Origin: CAZOJJ01 sp964580105
GTDB lineage: Bacteria > Bacteroidota > Rhodothermia > Rhodothermales > Rubricoccaceae
Reading direction: 5' to 3'
Length of the DNA: 64,000 bases
Assembly: GCA_964580105.1 (NCBI GenBank)
Contig: CAZOJJ010000010.1
Coordinates: 1-64,000 of the forward strand
The first letter of the stretch is position 1. Each line of letters starts with the position of its first letter. Below, one piece after another: positions 6,953 through 15,004 of this stretch. Made by a program: the position numbers and the translations under genes. A model generated the notes under the pieces. That model had not been told where the DNA came from. It made no database searches and was given only the letters and a program-made list of their open reading frames with translations.

Positions 6953-8551
6953 ATGGCCGACCACGACGACGCCCAGCAACGCCCCCTTCGCATCGACGAG
7001 AGCGGCCCGCAGTTCCCGCTCTCGAAGATGACCGGCCCGGCCCCGCGCCGCCCCGTCAACGTCGTCCCGATCCACGAGCAGGCCGGCCGCGTCCCGCCCC
7101 AGGCCGTGGACGTGGAGCAGTCCGTGCTCGGGGCCATGCTCATCGAGCGCGAGGCGATCCCGCGGGCCATCGAGATCCTCCCCGCCGACGCCTTCTACGA
7201 CGGCCGCCACCAGCGCATCTACGCCGCGATGCAGGCGCTCTTCGAGCGCGGCAACCCCGTCGACCTCGTCACGCTCACCGAGGAGCTCAAGCGGCGCGGC
7301 GACTACGAGCAGATCGGGGGGTACTACCTCTCCGAGCTCACCACGCGCGTGGCCAGCGCGGCCAACGTGGAGTACCACGCGCGGATCATCGCCGAGAAGA
7401 GCCTGCTGCGCAAGCTCATCGGCACCATGACCGGCGTCGTCGGCCAGGCCTACGACCCGACGACCGACGCGTTCGACCTCCTCGACAACGCCGAACGCGA
7501 GATCTTCCAGATCTCCGAGAGCCAGCTCCGCAAGGGCGCCGTGCCCATGCGCGACGTCGTCCGCGCCACGTTCGAGCAGCTCCACAACCTCCACGGCCGC
7601 GCGGGCGGCATCACGGGCGTGCCCTCCGGCTTCACCCAGCTCGACGCGCTCACCGGCGGCTGGCAGCCGTCCGACCTCATCATCATCGCGGCCCGGCCCT
7701 CCATGGGAAAAACGGCCATGTCGCTCGCGATGATGCGCAACGCGGCGCTCCACCCGGAGAAGCCCGCGCCCGTGGCCTACTTCTCGCTGGAGATGAGCGC
7801 GGGGCAGCTGGCCCAGCGCCTGCTCACCTCCGAGGCGCGCGTGGACGCCCAGGCCGCCCGCACCGGCCGCCTCCACGACGACGACTGGCCCAAGCTCGCC
7901 CGCGCCGCCGGCCGCCTCGCCGAGGCGCCCATCTTCATCGACGACACGCCCGGCCTCGGCATCCTCGAGCTCCGGGCCAAGTGCCGCCGCCTCAAGGCCG
8001 AGCACAACATCGGCCTCGTGATCGTGGACTACCTCCAGCTCATGCACGGGACCGTCCAGAGCAAGAGCGGCAACCGCGAGCAGGAGATCGCGCAGATCTC
8101 GCGCTCGCTCAAGGGGCTCGCGAAGGAGCTCAGCGTGCCCGTCATCGCGCTCTCGCAGCTCTCGCGCGCCGTCGAGACGCGAGGCGGCGACAAGCGGCCC
8201 CAGCTCTCCGACCTCCGCGAGTCCGGCTCCATCGAGCAGGACGCCGACGTGGTCGGGTTCATCTACCGCGCCGAGCGCTACGGCATCACGGTGGACGAGA
8301 ACGGGAACTCGACCGAGGGCCTCGCCGAGATCATCATCGGCAAGCAGCGCAACGGCCCCATCGGGCACGTCAAGCTCGCCTTCGTCAACCAGTTCGCCCG
8401 CTTCGAGAACCTGACGACCTACCTCGCGGGCGACGTGGACGGCGGGTACGGCCGGGGCGGCGGGTTCGGAGGCGGATACACCGAGAGCTACGAGGACGGG
8501 TACAGCGAGGGCCCTCCGCCGCTCCCGCCCGGGATGGACGCGCCGTTCTGA
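6953..8551 (+). CDS. dnaB: Replicative DNA helicase
   Basis: Hexameric 5'-3' helicase of the replication fork, 532 residues. The N-terminal domain (from about residue 45) carries PQAVDVEQSVLGAMLIE and the helical collar. The RecA-like domain has Walker A ARPSMGKTAMSL near residue 250, then VAYFSLEMSAGQLAQRLL, the Walker B IVDYLQLM, LSQLSRAVETR and LRESGSIEQDADVVGFIYR. The protein ends in an unusual Gly/Tyr-rich tail (about 490-532), longer than in E. coli DnaB. It starts 4 bases behind the glycosylase gene, probably one transcript. A stem-loop follows its stop. Confidence 0.97.
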   Translation: MADHDDAQQRPLRIDESGPQFPLSKMTGPAPRRPVNVVPIHEQAGRVPPQAVDVEQSVLGAMLIEREAIPRAIEILPADAFYDGRHQRIYAAMQALFERGNPVDLVTLTEELKRRGDYEQIGGYYLSELTTRVASAANVEYHARIIAEKSLLRKLIGTMTGVVGQAYDPTTDAFDLLDNAEREIFQISESQLRKGAVPMRDVVRATFEQLHNLHGRAGGITGVPSGFTQLDALTGGWQPSDLIIIAARPSMGKTAMSLAMMRNAALHPEKPAPVAYFSLEMSAGQLAQRLLTSEARVDAQAARTGRLHDDDWPKLARAAGRLAEAPIFIDDTPGLGILELRAKCRRLKAEHNIGLVIVDYLQLMHGTVQSKSGNREQEIAQISRSLKGLAKELSVPVIALSQLSRAVETRGGDKRPQLSDLRESGSIEQDADVVGFIYRAERYGITVDENGNSTEGLAEIIIGKQRNGPIGHVKLAFVNQFARFENLTTYLAGDVDGGYGRGGGFGGGYTESYEDGYSEGPPPLPPGMDAPF

Positions 8552-8559
8552 GGACGATC

Positions 8560-8588
8560 CGGCAGGGACGCAGCGCCTGCGCTCCTGC
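8560..8588 (+). terminator. Stem-loop after dnaB
   Basis: GGCAGG (8560-8565) pairs with CCTGCC (8583-8588), and inside it GCAG (8569-8572) pairs with CTGC (8576-8579) around a 3-base loop. There is no T tract, so termination is only a guess from its place 9 bases after the stop codon. Confidence 0.42.
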
Positions 8589-8634
8589 CACGTGGACGGT
8601 AGGCTCGGGTGAGGCCGGAATCCTCCGGAGCGTC

Positions 8635-8665
8635 TTGCGGCCGGGCGCGTCTGGCCCTACTCTGC
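8635..8665 (+). promoter_or_regulatory. Bacteroidota-type promoter before the M23 peptidase
   Basis: TTG at 8635-8637, 20-base spacer, TACTCTGC at 8658-8665, 26 bases before the ATG at 8692. Confidence 0.45.
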
Positions 8666-8691
8666 GGCGTCCCCCGCCTTCGTTCCGTCCC

Positions 8692-9986
8692 ATGCGCCGC
8701 GTCGTCTTCCAGGGTGCGTCCACCTTCCAGGGTGCGTCCACCTTCCAGGGTGCGTCCACCNNNNNNNNNNNNNNNNNNNNNNNNNNNNNNNNNNNNNNNN
8801 NNNNNNNNNNNNNNNNNNNNNNNNNNNNNNNNNNNNNNNNNNNNNNNNNNNNNNNNNNNNCTTCCAGGGTGCGTCCACCTTCCAGGGTGCGTCCACCTTC
8901 CAGGGTGCGTCCACCCTGGCCCTCCTCTTCGTCCTCGCTACCGCCGCCGCCGCCCAGGTCCGCTTCGTCGCCGAGGCGGAAGAGCCCGTCGGCACCGACC
9001 TCGGCCTCCTGTTCCCGACCGACAACGAGGCGCTCCTCGACGACGCGCCCGAGCGGTTCTACATGGGCCTGGAACGCCACTTCGGCCGCGAGCGGGTGTG
9101 GACGTGGGAGGGCGGGACCTACGGCTACGTCCGCAACGCGCGGATGACGCCGGTCGGCTGGCGGTTCACCCGCTTCCACGAGGGCGTGGACATCGCGCCG
9201 ACGCGGCGGGACGCGCGCGGCGAGCCGCTCGACGAGGTGCGCACGGTGGACGACGGCCGCGTGGTCTACGTCAACCGCAACCCCCGCGCCTCCGACTACG
9301 GCCGCTACATCGTCGTCGAGCACGGGTGGGACGGCAGCCCGTTCTACACGCTCTACGCCCACCTCGCGACCACGCTCGTCCGGGAGGGCGAGCGGGTGCG
9401 GCGCGGCGAGCCCATCGGCATCCTGGGCTATTCCGGCACCGGCCTCGACCGCGCCCGGGCGCACGTCCACTTCGAGGTCAACCTCCTCCTCAACGAGCAC
9501 TTCGACGCCTGGCGCGATGCCCGCCATCCCCGCTGGCGGGATACGCACGGCCGCTTCCACGGCCTCAACCTCGCCGGCGCTCCGCCCGCCGACCTCCTCC
9601 TGCGCGGCCGCTACGGCGTCCCCTTCTCCGTCCGCGACCTCCTGGCCGACCAGTTCGAGGACGTGACGGTGTACGTCCCCGCCGGGCCGCCGCCCGATCT
9701 GCTTTCGCGCTACCCCTGGCTCTGCCCGTCGTGCGAGGGCACCGTGCCCGACTGGGCGACCTCGTGGGAGGTCGGCTTTACGCGCGCCGGGCTGCCCGTC
9801 CGCGTCGAGCCCTCCGAGCGCCGCGTGGCGACGCTCCGGCTGGGGCGGGTCGATCCGTTCGTCGAGGCGGACTACCTGGCGTCGCGGCTGCTCACGCGGC
9901 GGGGCAGCGGGGCGGACCTGAGCGACAGCGCCCGCAGCCTCGTCTCGCTCCTCTTCGCCCGGCCCGGGCGGGTGCCGACGTGGTGA
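8692..9986 (+). CDS. M23 (LytM-type) metallopeptidase with repeat in the signal peptide; contains gap
   Basis: Secreted Zn peptidase that probably cleaves peptidoglycan cross-links. The domain shows the zinc motifs HEGVDIAP (about 9179 on) and HVHFEV (about 9463 on), with GRYIVVEHG between. The N-terminus reads MRRVV, then repeated FQGAST units, then the hydrophobic LALLFVLATAAAAQ that ends a signal peptide. The assembly gap of 100 N lies inside the repeat; a true gap length equal to 17 modulo 18 would keep one open frame from 8692 to 9986. If the repeat is not translated, the start could lie elsewhere, and the internal ATG at 9063 would lack a signal peptide. The C-terminal region (9590-9986) has no assigned domain. 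Confidence 0.85.
8707..8915. repeat. 18-bp tandem repeat (ttccagggtgcgtccacc) flanking an assembly gap
   Basis: Three perfect copies at 8707-8760 and three at 8862-8915, with 100 N and one base between. Each unit encodes FQGAST in the peptidase frame. True copy number is unknown. Confidence 0.96.
8761..8860. other. Assembly gap (100 N)
   Basis: Exactly 100 N inside the 18-bp array. Both flanks are the same repeat, so this is probably a placeholder for an array that the assembler could not span. Confidence 0.95.
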
Positions 9987-10071
9987 GCCGGAAGGCCGAC
10001 GAGGGCACCGGCTCAGGGGAGTCCTGAAGAGGACGCAGGGGGCAACTGAGCGGAGAAGCCCCGGTAAGAGG

Positions 10072-10806
10072 ATGCCCGTCTACGCCTCCTCTCCGGCCCC
10101 TCCCGTCATGGTTTCCCTCTCCTCGTCCCACCGCAACGTGGGCGATGCCGAGCGCGTCGCCTCGACCGTCGGCGGCGCGCTCCTCGCACTCTACGGGCTC
10201 TCGCGCCGCTCGCCCGTCGGCCTTGCCCTCGCCGGACTCGGCGGCGTCCTCGTCTACCGGGGCGCCACCGGCCACTGCCCCGCCTTCGCCGCCCTCGGCG
10301 TCAGCACGGCCGACGGCGCCACGCCGGCGCCCGTCCAGGTCGTCGAGGCCGTGACGGTGGCGGTGCCGCGCGAGCGCGCCTACGCGTTCTGGCGGCGGCT
10401 GGAGAACCTCCCCCGCTTCATGCACCACCTCGAGCGCGTGCGCGACCTCGGCGACGGCCGCTCGCACTGGGTGGCGACGGGGCCGGGGCCGCTGCCCGAC
10501 ATCGAGTGGCTCGCCGAGATCACCGAGGAGCGCGAGAACGAGGTGCTCGCCTGGCGCTCCCTCCTCGGCGCCGACATGGTCAACGCCGGCCACGTCCGCT
10601 TCGCCGACGCGCCCGGTGGCGGAACCGAGGTCCGCGTCCGCATCGCGTACCAGGCGCCGGGCGGCGCCGTGGGCGCCTCCGTGGCGAAGCGGCTCGACCC
10701 CCTCTTCGGCCGGATGGTCAAGGAGGACATCCGCCGCTTCAAGCACCTCCTCGAAGCCGGCGAGATCCCCACCGTCGACGGCCAGCCCTCGGGAAGGGAG
10801 AAGTGA
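10072..10806 (+). CDS. SRPBCC (START-like) family protein with N-terminal DUF2892-type membrane segment
   Basis: The 244-residue product joins two parts. Residues about 20-85 (NVGDAERVASTVGGALLALYG...VLVYRGATGHC) match the DUF2892/YgaP-type two-helix membrane segment. From about residue 95 the chain (VVEAVTVAVPRERAYAFWRRLENLPRFM) matches the polyketide cyclase/dehydrase branch of SRPBCC, a hydrophobic ligand-binding fold. This fusion is common in bacteria and its ligand is unknown. An in-frame ATG at 10108 is an alternative start. The alcohol dehydrogenase and SDR genes follow, so all three might act on the same lipid or stress response, but that is inference. Confidence 0.85.
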   Translation: MPVYASSPAPPVMVSLSSSHRNVGDAERVASTVGGALLALYGLSRRSPVGLALAGLGGVLVYRGATGHCPAFAALGVSTADGATPAPVQVVEAVTVAVPRERAYAFWRRLENLPRFMHHLERVRDLGDGRSHWVATGPGPLPDIEWLAEITEERENEVLAWRSLLGADMVNAGHVRFADAPGGGTEVRVRIAYQAPGGAVGASVAKRLDPLFGRMVKEDIRRFKHLLEAGEIPTVDGQPSGREK

Positions 10807-10910
10807 GCAGGCAGAAGTGAGAAAGGTGCGGCTTGTTGCCCACCGCGCCGCCCCGTTCCCTGCTTCCTCGCCCCCTGCTTCCTCGCCCCCCGACCGTCGG
10901 CACGCCTTCT

Positions 10911-10994
10911 TTCGCACTTCCAACTTCGCACTTCCAACTTCGCACTTCCAACTTCGCACTTCCAACTTCGCACTTCCAACTTCGCACTTCCAGC
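10911..10994. repeat. 14-bp tandem repeat (ttcgcacttccaac), six copies
   Basis: Six contiguous copies at 10911, 10925, 10939, 10953, 10967 and 10981, the last with one change. The array ends 3 bases before the dehydrogenase ATG, so it would form the 5' leader. A 15-bp two-copy repeat (ctgcttcctcgcccc) lies just upstream near 10870-10900. Confidence 0.95.
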
Positions 10995-10997
10995 TTC

Positions 10998-12173
10998 ATG
11001 AAAGCCCTCTGCTGGCATGGCGTCGGCGACGTCCGCGTGGACACCGTGCCCGACCCCGAGCTCCTCAACCCGCGCGACGCCATCGTCCGCATCACACTCA
11101 CCGCCATCTGCGGCTCGGACCTCCACCTCTACGACGGCTACATCCCCGCGATGAAGCCGGGCGACATCCTCGGCCACGAGTTCATGGGCGAGGTCGTCGA
11201 GGTCGGGCCCGAGGTGAACAACCTCCGCGTCGGCGACCGCGTGGTGATCCCGTTTCCCATCGCCTGCGGGAGCTGCCACTACTGCAACCACCGGGAGTAC
11301 AGCCTCTGCGACAACTCGAACCCGAAGGCGGAGCTGGCCGAGAAGGCGTACGGCTACAGCCCGGCCGGCATCTACGGCTACTCCCACCTCCTCGGCGGCT
11401 ACGCCGGCGGCCAGGCGCAGTACGCCCGCGTCCCCTACGCCGACGTCGGCCCCTTCAAGGTGCCGGACTCGCTGACCGACGAGCAGGTCCTCTTCCTCAC
11501 GGACGTCTTCCCGACGGGCTACCAGGCGGCCGAGTACTGCGACGTCGAGGAGGGCGACGTGGTGGCCGTGTGGGGCTGCGGGCCCGTCGGCCTCTTCGCC
11601 CAGATCAGCGCGGCGATGATGGGCGCCCGCGTGATCGGCATCGACCGCGTGCCCGAGCGGCTGCGGATGGCGCGCGAGTTCGCCGGCAGCGAGACGCTCG
11701 ACTACGGCGAGGTGGACGTGTTCGACGTGCTCAAGCAGATGACCGGCGGGCGCGGCCCCGACGCCTGCATCGACGCCGTCGGGATGGAGGCGCACGGGTT
11801 CGGCGTCGCCGGCGCCTACGACAAGGTGAAGCAGACGCTCCGCCTGGAGAGCGACCGGCCTACGGCCCTCCGCGAGGCCATCCAGGCGTGCGGCAAGGGG
11901 GGCACCGTCTCCATCCCCGGCGTCTACGGCGGCGTCATCGACAAGCTCAACATCGGCGCCGCCTTCAACAAGGGGCTCACGCTCAGGATGGGCCAGACGC
12001 ACGTCCACCGCTACCTCCCCAACCTCCTCCAGCACATCGAGAGCGGCGACCTCGACCCGAGCTTCATCATCACGCACCGCGTGCCGCTGGACGAGGCGCC
12101 CGCGATGTACCGGACGTTCCGCGACAAGGAGGACGGCTGCATCAAGGTGGTCCTCGACCCGGGTACCGCGTGA
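10998..12173 (+). CDS. Zinc-dependent alcohol dehydrogenase (formaldehyde dehydrogenase-like)
   Basis: Medium-chain dehydrogenase of 391 residues. The catalytic zinc site is in TAICGSDLHLYDGY and GHEFMGEVVEVG. The structural zinc site has four Cys in ACGSCHYCNHREYSLC. The NAD-binding domain has VWGCGPVGLFAQ near residue 195. The long insert after the structural zinc site and the CIDAVGMEAHG block match the glutathione-independent formaldehyde dehydrogenase-like group, but the substrate is not proven. The ATG at 10998 opens MKALCWHGVGDVRVD, the family start. The stop overlaps the SDR start by 1 base. Confidence 0.93.
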   Translation: MKALCWHGVGDVRVDTVPDPELLNPRDAIVRITLTAICGSDLHLYDGYIPAMKPGDILGHEFMGEVVEVGPEVNNLRVGDRVVIPFPIACGSCHYCNHREYSLCDNSNPKAELAEKAYGYSPAGIYGYSHLLGGYAGGQAQYARVPYADVGPFKVPDSLTDEQVLFLTDVFPTGYQAAEYCDVEEGDVVAVWGCGPVGLFAQISAAMMGARVIGIDRVPERLRMAREFAGSETLDYGEVDVFDVLKQMTGGRGPDACIDAVGMEAHGFGVAGAYDKVKQTLRLESDRPTALREAIQACGKGGTVSIPGVYGGVIDKLNIGAAFNKGLTLRMGQTHVHRYLPNLLQHIESGDLDPSFIITHRVPLDEAPAMYRTFRDKEDGCIKVVLDPGTA

Positions 12174-13213
12174 TGGACCGCTCCGTCCCCCTCGCCGCGC
12201 TGGGCGGTGCCGCCACGGTCTGGGCGGCCGGCCGCCTCCTCCGCGCCCGCCGTGCCGTGGACCTCCGGGACCGGCACGTCCTGATCTCGGGCGGCTCGCG
12301 CGGCCTCGGCCTCGCGCTGGCCCGCTGCTTCGCGAAGGAAGGGGCGGCGCTCACGCTCCTCGCCCGCACCGAGGCCGACCTCGACGACGCCCGCGCCGAG
12401 TTGGCCCGCCGCACCGACGTGCTCGCCCTCCCGTGCGACGTGCGGGACCGCGCGGCCGTCGAGGCCGCCGTCGCCGAGGCCGTGCGCCACCACGGCCGCC
12501 TCGACGTGCTCGTCCACGACGCCGGGGTGATCCAGGTCGGCCCCGAGGCGCACATGACCGAGGCCGACTACGCCGAGGCGATGGGGACCCACTTCTGGGG
12601 CGCCTACTACCTCACCGAGGCCGCCCGTCCCCACCTCCCGCGCGACGGCAGCGCGCGGATCGTCTACGTCTCGTCCATCGGCGGGCGCGTGGCCGTGCCG
12701 CACCTCGCCCCCTACGCCGCGAGCAAGCACGCCCTCACCGGCTACGCCGACGCCATGCGCGCCGAGCTGGCCGCCGAGGGCGTCCGCGTCACCACCGTCA
12801 CGCCGGGGCTGATGCGGACGGGCTCCACCGTCAACGCCTACTTCAAGGGGCGGCACCGGGAGGAGTACGCGTGGTTCACCATCGGCAACGCCAACCCGCT
12901 CCTCTCGCTCAGCGCCGAGCGCTCGGCGCGGCGGATCGTGGACGCCTGCCGCCACGGCGACGCCTCGCTCACGCTCACGCCCGTGGCGAAGCTGGCCGTC
13001 GCCGCCGACGGCCTCGCCCCCGGCCTCGTCGCCGCGGCGATGAAGCTGACGAGCCGGCTCCTCCCCGATCCCGCAGGCGACGGCGCCGCGCGGTGGACGG
13101 GCTGGCAGAGCTTCTCGCGCTGGGCGCCCTCGCTGTGGACCCGCCCCGCCGACCGCGCCGTGCCGCGCTTCAACGAGCTGCGCGGGCACACGCCGCCGGC
13201 CCCGACGGCGTAG
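12173..13213 (+). CDS. Short-chain dehydrogenase/reductase
   Basis: The 346-residue product has an N-terminal hydrophobic segment (AALGGAATVWAAGRLL, about 7-22), then a classical SDR domain: cofactor motif ISGGSRGLGLALAR near residue 38, VHDAGVI, the active-site Ser in VYVSSIGGRV, and YAASK with Tyr and Lys. The N-terminal helix may anchor it to the membrane. Length exceeds the classical 250 because of a C-terminal extension of about 90 residues. It overlaps the dehydrogenase gene by one base (TGATG), so translation is probably coupled. Substrate unknown. Confidence 0.93.
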   Translation: MDRSVPLAALGGAATVWAAGRLLRARRAVDLRDRHVLISGGSRGLGLALARCFAKEGAALTLLARTEADLDDARAELARRTDVLALPCDVRDRAAVEAAVAEAVRHHGRLDVLVHDAGVIQVGPEAHMTEADYAEAMGTHFWGAYYLTEAARPHLPRDGSARIVYVSSIGGRVAVPHLAPYAASKHALTGYADAMRAELAAEGVRVTTVTPGLMRTGSTVNAYFKGRHREEYAWFTIGNANPLLSLSAERSARRIVDACRHGDASLTLTPVAKLAVAADGLAPGLVAAAMKLTSRLLPDPAGDGAARWTGWQSFSRWAPSLWTRPADRAVPRFNELRGHTPPAPTA

Positions 13214-13318
13214 CGCGGAACGACCTCATCGTACGGCGCAGCCCTCGCACCGCACGCTCGCCATGCGGTTGAACAGTTCGTTGTCCGCTGCAGGCGCAGG
13301 TTAGCGCACACGGCCGGC

Positions 13319-13539
13319 TCAGCGCCCCAGCAACTCCTCTACCGTCACGCCGATGTCGCGGGCGATTTCCGCAGCAACGACGGCGCGATGTCGCGCCCCT
13401 GCTGGAACGGGACCGTCGTCGCGCGGCCGTCCTCATGGCGGAACTGCTTGTGGGAGCCACGCTGGCGAACCTCAACAAAGCCGAGCGCTTCAAGCAACCG
13501 GATGACCTGCCGGGGCGAGAGGACCGGGACGTTCCCCAC
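13319..13539 (-). pseudogene. hicA: HicA-type toxin gene with 1-base frameshift
   Basis: From a GTG at 13539 the frame reads GNVPVLSPRQVIRLLEALGF, then VRQRGSHKQFRHEDGR and TTVPFQQGRDIAPSLLRK, matching the HicA mRNA interferase with its catalytic His in GSHKQF. The frame then runs to an early stop at 13345. Adding one base in the AAA run near 13365 gives ...LLRKIARDIGVTVEELLGR and a stop at 13319-13321, the normal family C-terminus of 73 residues. So either a one-base deletion has removed the last helix or the base was lost in sequencing. The hicB remnant lies 2 bases upstream. Confidence 0.75.
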
Positions 13540-13541
13540 GG

Positions 13542-13682
13542 CTACGCCGCTACCGAGACGAGCTGAGTCCCGACGAACTCGCCCTCGTACTGCGGCTCGC
13601 CGTCTTCGAGCAGCATCTCGATCACCTCGCGCATGTTCGCCTGCAATTCGTCGAGCGTTTCGGCCTGGGAGTGAACGTAGCG
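13542..13682 (-). pseudogene. hicB: HicB-type antitoxin remnant (3' part)
   Basis: The frame RYVHSQAETLDELQANMREV, then IEMLLEDGEPQYEGEFVGTQ to the TAG at 13542-13544 matches the centre and end of HicB antitoxins. The usual first 20 residues (a beta strand pair ending in a PGCHSQ-type motif) are missing. Upstream bases in another frame belong to the interrupted lipoprotein gene, so the antitoxin N-terminus seems to have been lost by a deletion that joined the two genes. It precedes hicA by 2 bases, the normal tight HicBA order. Confidence 0.6.
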
Positions 13683-13743
13683 ATCACTTCGCAGCCCCGG
13701 AGAGCTAGGAGTTCCTCTGAACCGATCATCATGCCGCCGTCCA

Positions 13744-13752
13744 TTCGGCCAC
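13744..13752. repeat. Target site duplication, left copy
   Basis: ttcggccac lies directly outside the left terminal repeat and is repeated exactly at 14996-15004. Nine bases fits the 8-9 bp made by IS256-family elements. Confidence 0.92.
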
Positions 13753-13775
13753 GGTCAAGTAGCGAATCTTGTGGG
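13753..13775. repeat. Left terminal inverted repeat of the IS256-type element
   Basis: Begins ggtcaagtagcg and ends aatcttgtggg. The transposase stop codon (13755-13757) lies inside it. Confidence 0.9.
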
Positions 13776-14952
13776 TTCGTGGAAGAGGGCGTGGAGCGGG
13801 ACTGCGTCGAGGTAGCGCCGGAACGCCCAGTCCTCCGACACCCGCAGTAGCACCACCGTCGAGAGGTTCTCCGCGCTCCGCTCGTTCGGGAACACCCCCA
13901 CCACCCGCGTCCGCCGCTTCACCTCGGCGAACACCCGCTCCAGCCCGTTCGTCGTCCGGATCAGCCGGTGGTGGCTCGACGGGAACGACGTGTACGTCAG
14001 CGCCTCATCGAGCCCCCGCTCCAGCGTGGCCACCGCCTTGGGATAGCTCACGCGGTAGCGCTCGGCGAACTCGGCGGCCAGCCGCTCGGCCGTCTCCCGG
14101 CGGGCCGCCTGGAACACCGGCTTGAGGTCGGCCGCCACCTCCCGCGCCTCCGCCTGTGGCACCTGCGCCAAGACGTTCCGCTCGAAGTGGACGACGCACC
14201 GCTGCCAGAGCGCCCCGGGCAGCTCGACCTTGACGGCCTGCCGGATCGACTCGTGGTCGTCGCTGACGACGAGGCGCACCCCGCGCAGGCCGCGCTCCAT
14301 GAGCCCCTGGAGCAGGGAGCGCCACGTCTCCCCCCGCTCGCCGGGGGCGGCCTCGCCACCCCACCGAGGTGGGGTGGGCGAGCACCTCCCGGTACCCCTC
14401 CTCGTCCACGCCCACGGCCACGAGGAGCGCGACGTCGCGGACGGCCCCCGCCCACCGTGCCTTGAGGTAGGTCGCGTCGAGGTAGAGGTACGGGTAGGCC
14501 CGGTCGAGCCGACGGGCGCGCCACTCCGCGAGCGTCGCGTCGAGCCGCCCGGCGATCCGGCTCACGGCGTCCTTCGAGACCTTGACCCCGGAGAGCTTCC
14601 CGGTGATCTGCTCGACCTTCCGCGTCGAGACCCCTTGGAGGTACATCTCAAGGACGGCCTCCTCCATCGACCCGGTCATCCGGCGGTAGCGCTCGAACAC
14701 CTCCGTGAGGAAGGGGAGCTCGCGGGCCCGTGGGACGCGGATCTGCTCGATGTGGCCGGCCTCGGTGGTGAGGCCGCGCGCGTAGTGCCCGTTCCGGTGG
14801 CCGCGTCGGCGGGCCGTCCGCTCGCGGTGTCGGGCCTGGAGTTGGGCGTCCATCTCCTCCTCCATGACCTGCTCAAGGATGGCCTTGATGCCCTCGCGGA
14901 CACGGTCTTGGACGGAGAGCTGCGCGGTGGTCCTGATCTCGTTCGGGGTCAT
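13755..14952 (-). pseudogene. IS256-family (Mutator-type) transposase, frameshifted
   Basis: The first frame begins MTPNEIRTTAQLSVQDRVRE at 14952 and contains the N-terminal HTH region and the first catalytic Asp in YPYLYLDATYLKARW. Homology moves to another frame near 14340-14380, where EEGYREVLA is followed by an out-of-frame stretch. The second frame restarts at APGERGETWRSLLQGLMERGL and carries the second Asp in LVVSDDHESIRQAV, the CVVHFERNVLAQVP block and the Glu region RVFAEVKRRTRVVGVFPNER. Together the frames give about 390 residues, the family length. The shift coincides with a quasi-palindrome at 14352-14382. Confidence 0.9.
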
Positions 14953-14972
14953 GGCAGCCTCGGCTGGCTTAT

Positions 14973-14995
14973 CCCACAAGATCCGCTACACGACC
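14973..14995. repeat. Right terminal inverted repeat of the IS256-type element
   Basis: Begins cccacaagat and ends ccgctacacgacc; its reverse complement matches the left repeat at 20 of 23 positions. Confidence 0.9.
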
Positions 14996-15004
14996 TTCGG
15001 CCAC
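14996..15004. repeat. Target site duplication, right copy
   Basis: ttcggccac, identical to 13744-13752. Confidence 0.92.

Larger units (their letters stand above)
13753..14995 (-). mobile_element. IS256-family insertion sequence
   Basis: A 1243-bp element with one transposase gene on the minus strand, 23-bp imperfect terminal inverted repeats (20 of 23 match) and a perfect 9-bp target duplication. It is inserted into a lipoprotein gene at 14996-15287, whose frame continues on the far side. The transposase is frameshifted, so this copy is probably not self-mobile unless the shift is programmed or an error. Confidence 0.93.
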
